The notes under the pieces were generated by a model. That model searched no databases, was not told where the DNA came from, and saw nothing but the letters and a program-made list of their open reading frames with translations. The position numbers were made by a program, and so were the translations under genes. From positions 7,626,001-7,690,000 of the forward strand of contig NZ_JACHNF010000001.1 in assembly GCF_014205295.1 (NCBI RefSeq): 64,000 bases of DNA, read 5' to 3'. Positions 49,186 to 56,922 of this stretch are shown here, one piece after another. Within the stretch, counting starts at the first letter, position 1. Each line of letters opens with the position of its first letter. Source of the stretch: Kribbella solani. GTDB taxonomy: Bacteria; Actinomycetota; Actinomycetes; Propionibacteriales; Kribbellaceae.

Positions 49186-49404
49186 GTGACCGACGAGAGC
49201 AGCAGTACCAGCCCGGAGCCGGAAGAGGCAGCAGCGCGGCTGGCCAAGGAACTGTCGGAAGGGGCTGCCAAGACCCCGCCGCTGCCGACCAACGCGGACG
49301 GCACCCGCAGGTACCCGAACAGCCCTGATGAGAACAGCACCGGGCAGACCAAGGGCTTGCGGTCGTACTCGGGCTGGACGAAGGGCCCCACGGTCGGGCG
49401 CTGA
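49186..49404 (+). CDS. Small hydrophilic protein, function unknown
   Basis: 72 residues from the GTG at 49186 (GAGGAG 4 bases upstream); a GTG at 49174 is less likely. Rich in Ser, Glu, Pro and Thr, with no helix-forming hydrophobic core, so probably disordered. The ending RSYSGWTKGPTVGR is reminiscent of conserved tails in actinobacterial small proteins, but no family is assigned. Terminator follows. Confidence 0.6.
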   Translation: MTDESSSTSPEPEEAAARLAKELSEGAAKTPPLPTNADGTRRYPNSPDENSTGQTKGLRSYSGWTKGPTVGR

Positions 49405-49412
49405 CCCCTGCT

Positions 49413-49456
49413 CTTCGGAACAAATCCGGCGACAGTTTGCCGGATTTGTTCCGAAG
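49413..49456. terminator. Bidirectional terminator
   Basis: CTTCGGAACAAATCCGGC (49413-49430) pairs perfectly with GCCGGATTTGTTCCGAAG (49439-49456) around an 8-base loop, between convergent genes. Confidence 0.9.
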
Positions 49457-49457
49457 A

Positions 49458-50690
49458 TCAGACCTTGACCGGCTCTTCGGCCGGGGCGGTGACCGGTTGG
49501 GGCGTACGCCGGAAAGGTGCCGTGATCGTCGGGATCAACTGTTTGCGGTTGTGGATCGCGGCACCGATCGCCAGCAGCAGGTAGATCACGCTGATCACGT
49601 ACCGCCCGGTCTGACTCGGTACGGCGAACTGGACCGCGAACAGGCCGAGCAACGTCCACGCCGCCCAGCGCGGGAAGCGCAGGTTCAGCAGGATCGCGAT
49701 ACCGAGCAGGGTCTGCGTGGCGGTCAGCAGGAACTCTTCGATCTGCCGGCCGTCCAGGTGCAGTGCCGGGCCGCCACCACCGATGCCGTACGCGATCGGG
49801 AGGCTGCCGATCAGCAGCGTCCACTGGTTCACCTTCGCCGAGATCAGCAGGCCGAGTGCCGCCGCGCCCTTGCCGCGCCAGGCGAACAGGATCGCGACGA
49901 TGAACTCCGGCGCCTCCGAGGCCAGCGGCGCCAGCCACTGGACCAGCAGGAACTGGTCGATCCCGAGCGCCTGACCGCCCTGCACGAGCGAGTCGGCGAA
50001 CGGCTCCGCGGCCGCGAGAATCACCCCGGCCGAAACCAGGAACATCGCGGTCACGGTGATCCGGCGCCGCAGTTTCGGCAACGCGCCGATGGTCGCCGCC
50101 GGCCCGATCAGGTCGGGCTCGTCGTCGTGGTCCGAGGTGGCCGCGCGGAACAGGTAGTACGCGAAGAAGGCGAGCAGCAGGACGCCGAGCGCCAGGTGGA
50201 TCTCGCCGGCCACCGGGATCACGAACGCGACCACGCCGGCGACCGCGAGGAAGCCCAGCTCGCGGCGGTAGCCCGACTCGAGCACGAGCGCCTTGACCGT
50301 ACGCCCGCTGCGCCGGGAGGCGATGTACAGGCTGATCAGGACCACGCTGGACCAGCCGAGGCCGAGGAGCAACCGGTTCGACCCGGTCATGTTGGCGGCC
50401 GCGTACTGGACATAGTCCGGGTTCGAGCCCGCGGTGTGCGCGAAGTACAGATCCACCGCGTACTCCGGCAGGACCGCGATCACCGCCAGCAGCGCGATCG
50501 CCAGCCCGCCGGAGATGTCCATCTCGGCCGCCTCCGCGGCCCAGGCGAGCACGAACGACGCGGCGACCACGGCCAGGCCGAAGATCGCGATCGAGGCCAG
50601 CGCCGGCGGGTGGGTGCCGGTGAGCCGGAGGGCGACCGCGGGGATCGCCGCCAGCAGCAGCAACAGCACGGGGCGGAGGGCTCGGAACAT
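49458..50690 (-). CDS. Sodium/calcium exchanger-superfamily (CaCA) cation antiporter
   Basis: 410 residues, about 11 helices in two homologous halves. The paired ion-binding alpha repeats are VIAVLPEYAVDLYFAHTAG with NMTGSNRLLLGLGWSS, and LAPLASEAPEFIVAILFAWRGKG with ISAKVNQWTLLIGSLP; both retain the acidic residue (LPEYAVD, SEAPEF) and the Asn-rich partner. It exports calcium or another divalent cation. Divergent from the ArsR gene and very likely repressed by it through the 20-bp palindrome at 50716. Confidence 0.9.
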   Translation of the reverse strand: MFRALRPVLLLLLAAIPAVALRLTGTHPPALASIAIFGLAVVAASFVLAWAAEAAEMDISGGLAIALLAVIAVLPEYAVDLYFAHTAGSNPDYVQYAAANMTGSNRLLLGLGWSSVVLISLYIASRRSGRTVKALVLESGYRRELGFLAVAGVVAFVIPVAGEIHLALGVLLLAFFAYYLFRAATSDHDDEPDLIGPAATIGALPKLRRRITVTAMFLVSAGVILAAAEPFADSLVQGGQALGIDQFLLVQWLAPLASEAPEFIVAILFAWRGKGAAALGLLISAKVNQWTLLIGSLPIAYGIGGGGPALHLDGRQIEEFLLTATQTLLGIAILLNLRFPRWAAWTLLGLFAVQFAVPSQTGRYVISVIYLLLAIGAAIHNRKQLIPTITAPFRRTPQPVTAPAEEPVKV

Positions 50691-50715
50691 GTCTCCAGCG
50701 TGCCACCGTTTTGAT

Positions 50716-50735
50716 ACTTTCGCAATTGCGAAAGT
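50716..50735. promoter_or_regulatory. ArsR/SmtB-type operator
   Basis: ACTTTCGCAATTGCGAAAGT is a perfect 20-bp palindrome 26 bases upstream of the exchanger start and 70 bases upstream of the arsR start. It fits an autoregulatory ArsR site controlling both genes. Confidence 0.75.
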
Positions 50736-50804
50736 GTGAGACCGTGCTCACCACGGCCCGGCGCGCTGTCCGGAGACCGCTCCACCGGTCACAATGACTG
50801 CGCG

Positions 50805-51155
50805 ATGACCAACCCTGAACCGACGAAGGCGCAGCTCGACTCCGCCGCGGGCACCTTCGCCATGCTCTCCGCTCCGGTCCGGCTGCACCTGGTGTCACTG
50901 GCCGCACAGGGCGAGTACGACGTCGGAACCCTGGCGGAACGCGTCGGCGTGAGTATCGCCACCGCCAGCCAGCACCTCGGCAAACTCCGCCTGGCCGGCA
51001 TCATCACCGCCCGCCGCGAAGGCCGCCGGCACATCTACACCGTCGACGACCCCCACGTACTCAACCTGGTCGACCAGATCTTCGAACACATCGCCCCCGA
51101 CGGCTCCCTCGCCCCGGACCCACCCCGCCGTACGCGGCCACCACACACGGACTAG
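50805..51155 (+). CDS. ArsR-family transcriptional repressor
   Basis: 116 residues from MTNPEPTKAQLDS. Winged helix: MLSAPVRLHLVSLAAQGEYDVGTLAERVGVS, ATASQHLGKLRLAGIITARREGRRHIYTVDD. DPHVLNLVDQIFEHI forms the C-terminal dimerisation helix. It lacks a clear CxC metal site, but an Asp/His-rich C-terminal helix site is possible. The upstream frame (from 50736) is not supported. The stop overlaps the AAA-ATPase remnant stop on the other strand. Confidence 0.9.
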   Translation: MTNPEPTKAQLDSAAGTFAMLSAPVRLHLVSLAAQGEYDVGTLAERVGVSIATASQHLGKLRLAGIITARREGRRHIYTVDDPHVLNLVDQIFEHIAPDGSLAPDPPRRTRPPHTD

Positions 51156-51401
51156 AGCACGTGCCGCAGGTACCGCCCCGGCGCCTGAAGGTACGCCCGC
51201 CAGTTCCGCACCAGCTCCAGCTCATCCCACGTGGTGCGAACCTCGACGACGGCGAGGCTGCTGGAACGTGACGCCGGGGTCGAGGTCCAGGCCGTCGGTC
51301 AGCAGTTGGTGGACGGCGGGGATGTTGTACGGCCAGTCGCCGGACAAGCGAATGCCCTTCGCGGCGGCGACCCGGCGTACGGGGTGCGTGGCGAAGGGCA
51401 T
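51152..51401 (-). pseudogene. Internally deleted AAA-family ATPase remnant
   Basis: From the ATG at 51401 the frame reads KGIRLSGDWPYNIPAVHQLL...DLDPGVTF, the usual N-terminus of actinobacterial AAA ATPases just before their Walker A (VGENGSGKST). Instead of the P-loop the sequence jumps; in another frame it continues VVEVRTTWDELELVRNWRAYL...GRYLRHVL-stop, the C-terminus of the same family. About 180 or more residues, including all ATPase motifs, are missing and the frames do not match (stop at 51222). Shares its stop region with arsR. Confidence 0.7.
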
Positions 51402-51426
51402 TCGTTCAGCGTACTCAGACGGTGTG

Positions 51427-51603
51427 CTACTCGTCCTCGTCGTCCAACCGGGCCAGCCAGGTGGCGAAGCGCTCGATCGGGGTCTCGAACTCGGGGTTCA
51501 GGTCGACGAACTCGCGGAGGCGCTCGGCGAGGAAGGAGACGGTGATCTCCTCCTCGCCACGGCGCTTCTCGAGCTCCTCGATACCTCGGTCGGTGAAGTA
51601 CAC
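51427..51603 (-). CDS. DUF6104 small protein encoded next to kgd
   Basis: 58 residues, GTG start: VYFTDRGIEELEKRRGEEEI ... PIERFATWLARLDDEDE. The strongly charged helical protein matches actinobacterial DUF6104, typically found immediately downstream of the 2-oxoglutarate decarboxylase gene. Here only one base separates the kgd stop from its start, so translation is coupled. Function unknown; a role with Kgd is inferred from conserved linkage. Confidence 0.88.
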   Translation of the reverse strand: MYFTDRGIEELEKRRGEEEITVSFLAERLREFVDLNPEFETPIERFATWLARLDDEDE

Positions 51604-51604
51604 G

Positions 51605-54600
51605 TCAGCTGAACGCCTGCTTCAGCAGCGTCGCCTGCTCGGCGCCGTGGACGCCGTGCGAGCCGACCGCCGGGGCGGACATGGCCGGCCGGGACACCCG
51701 GTAGAACGGCTTGCCGCCCAGGTGCTCGGTCAGGTTCAGCGCCATGAACGGCCACGGACCCTGGTTCGCCGGCTCGTCCTGCACCCAGCGGACCTCGGTC
51801 GCGTTGCCGTACTTGGCCAGCTCGGCGACGATCTCCTCGTGCGGCAGCGGGTACAGCTGCTCGACCCGCAGGATCGCGGTGCTGATCTTGTCCGGCTCGA
51901 CCTTCTTCCGCTCCGCGAGCAGGTCGTACACGATCCGGCCCGAGGCCAGGATCACCCGCTCGACGGTGCCCGGGTTCGCCTCCGCCTCGGCGTCGCCGAT
52001 CACCGGCCGGAAGGTGCCGTGGGTCAGCTCCTCCGGCTGCGACACCGCCTCCTTGCGCCGGAGCAGCTGCTTCGGCGTGAAGACGATCATCGGCACGTGC
52101 TCCTCGCCGAGCGTGTGCCGGCGGAGCAGGTGGAAGTACGACGCCGGGGTGGACGGCTGCGCGACCGTCATCGCGTCCTCGGCGCACAGCTGCAGGAACC
52201 GCTCGATCCGGGCCGACGTGTGGTCCGGGCCCTGGCCCTCGTAGCCGTGCGGCAGCAGCAGTACGACGCCGGACTTCTGGCCCCACTTCGCCTCACCGGA
52301 CGAGATGTACTCGTCGATGACCGACTGAGCACCGTTGACGAAGTCGCCGAACTGCGCCTCCCACAGGGTCAGCGCGTCCGGCCGCGCCACCGAGTACCCG
52401 TACTCGAAGCCGAGCGCGGCGTACTCGCTGAGCAGCGAGTCGTACACGTAGAAGTTGCCCTGGTTCTCCTCGTCCAGGTGCTGCAGCGGGACGTAGTCCT
52501 GCCCGTTGACCCGGTCGATGACGGCGGCGAACCGCTGCACGAACGTACCCCGGCGGCTGTCCTGACCGGCCAGCCGGACCGGCCGCCCGTCGAGCAGCAG
52601 CGAACCGAACGCGGTGATCTCCGCGCTGGCCCAGTCCAGCGGGCCTTCGGTGATCGCGTGCGCCCGGCGCTGCAGCTGCGGCTGCACCTTCGGGTGCACG
52701 GTGAAGCCTTCCGGCAGCGTGGTGTACGCGTCGGCGATCTTCTTCAGCACCTCGCGGCTGATCGCGGTCGCGTCCGGGCCTTCGGGCTTGTTCGGGTACT
52801 CCGGCGCCGTCACGTACGGCGGCGGGGTGTCCGGCTCGTTCTTGGCGTCCCGGACCTCGGCGAACACCCGCTCGAGGCGCTGCTGGAAGTCCTGCATCGC
52901 CTGCTCGGCCTCTTCGATCGTGATGTCGCCACGACCGATCAGCGCCTCGGTGTACAGCTTCCGGACCGAGCGCTTCTGCTCGATCAGGTCGTACATCAGC
53001 GGCTGGGTGAAGCTCGGGTCGTCGCCCTCGTTGTGACCGCGGCGGCGGTAGCAGACCAGGTCGATGACGACGTCCTTGTTGAACGCCTGCCGGTACTCGA
53101 AGGCCAGGTCCGCGACCCGGATGCAGGCCTCGGGGTCGTCACCGTTGACGTGGAAGATCGGTGCCTGCACCATCCGCGCGACGTCGGTGGAGTACATGGA
53201 CGAGCGGGACGAGGCCGGCGAGGTGGTGAAGCCGACCTGGTTGTTCACGATCACGTGGATCGTGCCGCCGGTCCGGTACCCGCGCAGCTGCGAGAGGTTC
53301 AGCGTTTCCGCGACCACGCCCTGACCGGCGAACGCGGCGTCGCCGTGGACCAGCACCGGCAGCACCGGGAACGCGGCGCCGCGGTCCAGGATGTCCTGCT
53401 TGGCCCGGACGATGCCCTCGAGCACCGGGTCGACGGTCTCCAGGTGGGACGGGTTCGCCGCCACCGACACCTTGATCTTGTCGCCGAACTCGGAGACGAA
53501 CTCGCCCTCCGCGCCCAGGTGGTACTTGACGTCACCGGAGCCCTGCACGGTCCGCGGGTCGATGTTGCCCTCGAACTCGCGGAAGATCTGGCCGTACGAC
53601 TTGCCGACGATGTTCGCCAGCACGTTCAGCCGGCCGCGGTGCGCCATCCCGATCGCGACCTCGTCCAGCCCGGCGCCGGCCGCCTCCTCGCAGAGCTCGT
53701 CGAGCAGCGGGATGGTGGTCTCCGCGCCCTCCAGCGAGAACCGGCGCTGACCGACGTACTTGGTCTGCAGGAAGGTCTCGAACGCCTCGGCCTCGTTCAG
53801 CTTGGCCAGGATCCGCAGCTGCTCCTCGCGCGGCGGCTTGGTGTGCGGCCGCTCGATCCGCTCCTGCAGCCACTTGCGCTGCTCCGGGTCCTGGATGTGC
53901 ATGTACTCGATACCGGTGGTCCGGCAGTACGAGTCGCGCAGGATGCCGAGGATCTCGCGCAGCTTCATGAACCGCCGGTCGCCGCCGCCGAACGAGCCGG
54001 TGGCGAACTCGCGGTCCAGGTCCCAGAGCGTCAGGCCGTGGGTGGCGACGTCCAGGTCCGGGTGGCTGCGCTGTTTGTACTCCAGCGGGTCGGTGTCGGC
54101 CATGATGTGGCCGCGGACCCGGAAGGCGTGGATCAGCTCCAGGATCCGGGCCTGCTTGCTGATGTCCTCCTCGTGGCTGTGCGGGAGGTCGGCGGCCCAG
54201 CGGATCGGCTCGTACGGGATCCGCAGGCTCTGGAAGATCTCGTCGTAGAACCCGTCGCCGCCGAGCAGTAGCTGGTGGATCCGGCGCAGGAACTCACCCG
54301 ACTGGGCGCCCTGGATGATCCGGTGGTCGTACGTCGAGGTCAGCGTCATCACCTTGCTGACCGCGAGCTTGGCCATCGTCTCGTCGGCCGCGCCCTGGTA
54401 CTCCGGCGGGTACTCCATCGCGCCGACGCCGATGATGCAGCCCTGGCCGGTCATCAGCCGCGGCACCGAGTGCTGGGTGCCGATCGTGCCCGGGTTGGTC
54501 AGGCTGATCGTGGTGCCCTGGAAGTCCGGCAGCGCCAGCTTGTTGTCCCGGGCCCGGCGGACGATGTCCTCGTACGCCATCCAGAAGTCCGCGAAGGACA

Positions 54601-55390
54601 TGTCCTCGGCGGCCTTGATCGACGGCACCAGCAGCTGCCGCGTACCGTCCGGCTTCTGCATGTCGATGGCCAGACCGAGGTTGATGTGCGCCGGGTGCAC
54701 CAGCGTCGGCTTGCCGTCGGTCTCGTCGTACGACGCGTTCATGTCCGGCAGCGTCTTCAGCGCCCGGACCAGCGCCCAGCCGATCAGGTGCGTGAAGGAG
54801 ATCTTGCCGCCGCGGGCACGCTTCAGGTGGTTGTTGATGACGATGCGGTTGTCGATCAGCAGCTTCACCGGCACCTGGCGGACGCTGGTCGCGGTCGGGA
54901 CCGTGAGGCTGGTCGCCATGTTCTGCGCGGTCCGGGCCGGGGCACCGCGCAGGATCAGCCGCTCGCCGGCCGGGTCCGCGGCGGCCGGAGCGGCGGCGGG
55001 CTTGGGCGTGGCGCTGGGCGGCTGGTTCACCGTGCCTCCGGTCGGGGCCGCCGGCTTGGCCGCGGGGGCCGGCGGCTGCTTGGCGGGAGCCTGCGTCGCC
55101 GGGGCCGGCGTCGCGGCGGCCGGGGCGTTCGGGGCGGGCACGGACGGCGCGCTGCCGCGGCTCGGCGCCTCGGGGGTCTTGTTGTCGGACACCGCGTCCG
55201 GCCGGGGCGCGTCGGCCGGGGAGCTGTCACCTGGGGCCGCGTCACCAGGCTTGTACGTCTTGAAGAAGTCCAACCACGCCGGATCCACCGATTTCGGGTC
55301 CTGCAGGTACTTCTCGTACAGCTCGTCGACCAGCCATTCGTTCGCACCGAAGGCTGCTAGGGGATTGGTGTCTGATGGCTCGGTGGCCAC
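51605..55390 (-). CDS. kgd: Multifunctional 2-oxoglutarate decarboxylase/dehydrogenase (E1 plus E2-like domain)
   Basis: 1261 residues, GTG start. Residues ~1-40 (NPLAAFGANEWLVDELYEKY) are the E1 N-terminal segment; a Pro/Ala linker follows; residues ~150-360 form an E2o-like succinyltransferase domain with STYDHRIIQGAQSGEFL (catalytic His). The rest is thiamine-diphosphate E1o: GMAHRGRLNVLANIVGKSYGQ, VHGDAAFAGQGVVAETLNLS, VIVNNQVGFTTSP, and the C-terminal GTFVQRFAAVIDR and LPHGYEGQGPDHTSARIERFLQL. This fused form is the actinobacterial TCA enzyme that works with lipoyl E2 and E3 and is regulated by GarA and acetyl-CoA. Confidence 0.96.
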   Translation of the reverse strand: MATEPSDTNPLAAFGANEWLVDELYEKYLQDPKSVDPAWLDFFKTYKPGDAAPGDSSPADAPRPDAVSDNKTPEAPSRGSAPSVPAPNAPAAATPAPATQAPAKQPPAPAAKPAAPTGGTVNQPPSATPKPAAAPAAADPAGERLILRGAPARTAQNMATSLTVPTATSVRQVPVKLLIDNRIVINNHLKRARGGKISFTHLIGWALVRALKTLPDMNASYDETDGKPTLVHPAHINLGLAIDMQKPDGTRQLLVPSIKAAEDMSFADFWMAYEDIVRRARDNKLALPDFQGTTISLTNPGTIGTQHSVPRLMTGQGCIIGVGAMEYPPEYQGAADETMAKLAVSKVMTLTSTYDHRIIQGAQSGEFLRRIHQLLLGGDGFYDEIFQSLRIPYEPIRWAADLPHSHEEDISKQARILELIHAFRVRGHIMADTDPLEYKQRSHPDLDVATHGLTLWDLDREFATGSFGGGDRRFMKLREILGILRDSYCRTTGIEYMHIQDPEQRKWLQERIERPHTKPPREEQLRILAKLNEAEAFETFLQTKYVGQRRFSLEGAETTIPLLDELCEEAAGAGLDEVAIGMAHRGRLNVLANIVGKSYGQIFREFEGNIDPRTVQGSGDVKYHLGAEGEFVSEFGDKIKVSVAANPSHLETVDPVLEGIVRAKQDILDRGAAFPVLPVLVHGDAAFAGQGVVAETLNLSQLRGYRTGGTIHVIVNNQVGFTTSPASSRSSMYSTDVARMVQAPIFHVNGDDPEACIRVADLAFEYRQAFNKDVVIDLVCYRRRGHNEGDDPSFTQPLMYDLIEQKRSVRKLYTEALIGRGDITIEEAEQAMQDFQQRLERVFAEVRDAKNEPDTPPPYVTAPEYPNKPEGPDATAISREVLKKIADAYTTLPEGFTVHPKVQPQLQRRAHAITEGPLDWASAEITAFGSLLLDGRPVRLAGQDSRRGTFVQRFAAVIDRVNGQDYVPLQHLDEENQGNFYVYDSLLSEYAALGFEYGYSVARPDALTLWEAQFGDFVNGAQSVIDEYISSGEAKWGQKSGVVLLLPHGYEGQGPDHTSARIERFLQLCAEDAMTVAQPSTPASYFHLLRRHTLGEEHVPMIVFTPKQLLRRKEAVSQPEELTHGTFRPVIGDAEAEANPGTVERVILASGRIVYDLLAERKKVEPDKISTAILRVEQLYPLPHEEIVAELAKYGNATEVRWVQDEPANQGPWPFMALNLTEHLGGKPFYRVSRPAMSAPAVGSHGVHGAEQATLLKQAFS

Positions 55391-55864
55391 TTGGCAGTTC
55401 GCCTCTTCCGATTTCGGTCCGGTAGCACGTGGGTAATTCAGATGTTATGGGTGGTGCCCCAAGCAAAGGCTAATAGCAGGCGGACCACTTCCACAGCTCG
55501 GGACCACCGGACCAGTGTGTCGGGTGGTCAGGCCTCGGCGCGAGGGCGCATCCGCGGCTGAAACACTGCTGGCAAAGGTGTTTCAGGCCACATCCGGTCC
55601 GCTCCCGAAAGGTAGGTGCGGAGCGCAACGGCGTACGCTCCGGGACGCCTTGCAGGGGTGGCTTTCCGGCTGCTCCGGCCCGCTCTCCGGTCATACCGCC
55701 TGAGCGTAACCGCCCACCGTCCGCACCCGCACCTTCGCACACCGTGACGTCACCCTCCACCCCAAGGTGTGGCCAACGTCACGCCAGCGGATCAGTCCAC
55801 TCGACGCCGATTGGCCTTCACCGGTTCGCGAGCCGGCGGACGCGTCGCGCGGCATACTGGCGGG
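55391..55864. other. 474-bp intergenic region between kgd and the FadR-type regulator
   Basis: No gene is supported. It holds the kgd promoter (CCATAACAT on the minus strand near 55450 is a possible -10 element), a dyad GACCACC/GGTGGTC near 55500-55530, a hairpin CTGAAACAC...GTGTTTCAG near 55560-55590, and a 10-bp palindrome GTGACGTCAC near 55744. The last could be an operator for the divergent regulator at 55865. None is certain. Confidence 0.4.
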
Positions 55865-56536
55865 ATGGCGTTGACGGATGAGGCGATCGTCAAGATCAAG
55901 GGGATGATCACCTCGGGTGAGTTGGGGCCGGGGGATCGGTTGCCGAAGGAGGCGGATCTCGCGGCGCGGCTGGGTCTGTCGCGGAACTCGCTGCGCGAGG
56001 CGGTGAAGGCGCTGACGCTGGTGAACGTGCTGGACGTCCGCCACGGCGACGGCACGTACGTGACCAGCCTCGACTCGGCGCACTTGCTGGACGCGCTGAA
56101 CTTCATGGTCGATCTGCACCGGGACGACTCGATCCTGCAGTTCTTCGAAGTACGCCGGCTGCTCGAACCCGGCGTCGCCGCGCTGGCCGCGACCCGGATC
56201 GGCCCGGAACAGATCACCGCGCTGCGGGTGCTGACCAGCGACCTGGCACCGGACGCGACGGTCGAGGAACTCGTCGCGAACGACCTGCGGTTCCACCACG
56301 GGATCGCCGCGGCGACCGGCAACCAGGTCGTCTGCTCGCTCCTGGACGGCATCTCCGGCGCGACCCAGCGGGCCCGGATCTGGCGCGGCGTCACCCAGGC
56401 CGGCGCGGTCGAGCGCACCCTCGCCGAGCACGCGGCGATCCTGGACGCGATCGAGGCCCGCGACGCCGAGGCGGCCCGGGCCTGGATGACCGCGCACATC
56501 GCCGGCGTCGAAACCTGGCTGCGCAAAGCGCCCTAG
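55865..56536 (+). CDS. FadR-subfamily GntR transcriptional regulator
   Basis: 223 residues. Winged helix with EAIVKIKGMITSGELGPGDRLPKEADLAARLGLSRNSLREAVKALTLVNVLDVRHGDGTYV; the FCD effector domain carries the metal-ligand pattern Asp (LVANDLRFHHGIAAATGN), His (AEHAAILDAIEARD) and His (MTAHI). FCD domains bind carboxylic acids via zinc or nickel. No target genes are adjacent other than the tiny membrane protein. Divergent from kgd, so kgd control is conceivable. Confidence 0.92.
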   Translation: MALTDEAIVKIKGMITSGELGPGDRLPKEADLAARLGLSRNSLREAVKALTLVNVLDVRHGDGTYVTSLDSAHLLDALNFMVDLHRDDSILQFFEVRRLLEPGVAALAATRIGPEQITALRVLTSDLAPDATVEELVANDLRFHHGIAAATGNQVVCSLLDGISGATQRARIWRGVTQAGAVERTLAEHAAILDAIEARDAEAARAWMTAHIAGVETWLRKAP

Positions 56537-56562
56537 GGGTACGGCACGGGTACAAGGGAGGT

Positions 56563-56769
56563 ATGGCGAACCAGCCACCTCCACCGCGGAGCGCGCTGAC
56601 GTTGCGGATCGTGCTCGCGTCCTTCGGCCTGTGCCTGTGGATCGCGGCCGCGATCCTGGCCGCCGTGCTCGAGCTGCCCGGCGGCTGGGTGATCGCGTTC
56701 GGCGTACTGGCGGCGGTGGCCCTGGTCGACCTGGTGGTCGTTGCCCGCCGCAAGCTCGCCGAAAAGTAG
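56563..56769 (+). CDS. DUF6343-like small two-helix membrane protein
   Basis: 68 residues: PPPPRSALTLRIVLASFGLC, then hydrophobic WIAAAILAAVLEL, a short GG turn and WVIAFGVLAAVALVDLVVVARRK. The pattern RSALxLRxxLAxFGL and VALVDxVVV resembles DUF6343 of actinobacteria. Ends 153 bp before the ABC-F gene, whose leader occupies the gap. Function unknown. AAGGGAGG precedes the ATG. Confidence 0.7.
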   Translation: MANQPPPPRSALTLRIVLASFGLCLWIAAAILAAVLELPGGWVIAFGVLAAVALVDLVVVARRKLAEK

Positions 56770-56843
56770 TTGAAGGCGTCCACCACGGACCGTATTCTGG
56801 GCGGCGTCCCATTCCCGGCGTCAGGGGTCCACGTTGTAGCTCC

Positions 56844-56904
56844 GAGGTCTTTCTTCAGTCGATCGATCGCCACCGATCCGGTGCGCGGTCTCGTTTGAGA
56901 CCTC
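56844..56904 (+). promoter_or_regulatory. Attenuator-like leader of the ABC-F gene with a 5-codon uORF
   Basis: GGTCTC (56887-56892) and GAGACC (56897-56902) form a local hairpin, while GAGGTCT (56844-56850) can pair with AGACCTC (56898-56904); the two are mutually exclusive. A frame GTG-CGC-GGT-CTC-GTT-TGA (56881-56898, MRGLV) runs through the first arm, so a stalled ribosome would block the local hairpin. Antibiotic-induced attenuation is well known for ABC-F genes. The uORF has no strong ribosome binding site. Confidence 0.45.
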
Positions 56905-56922
56905 GTTGGGAGTTCAACGCTG

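Noticed and set aside
51422..54271. 949-codon open frame on the plus strand opposite kgd
   Set aside because: High-GC antisense shadow: Arg/Val/Asp-rich composition with no domain. The opposite frame encodes a complete Kgd.
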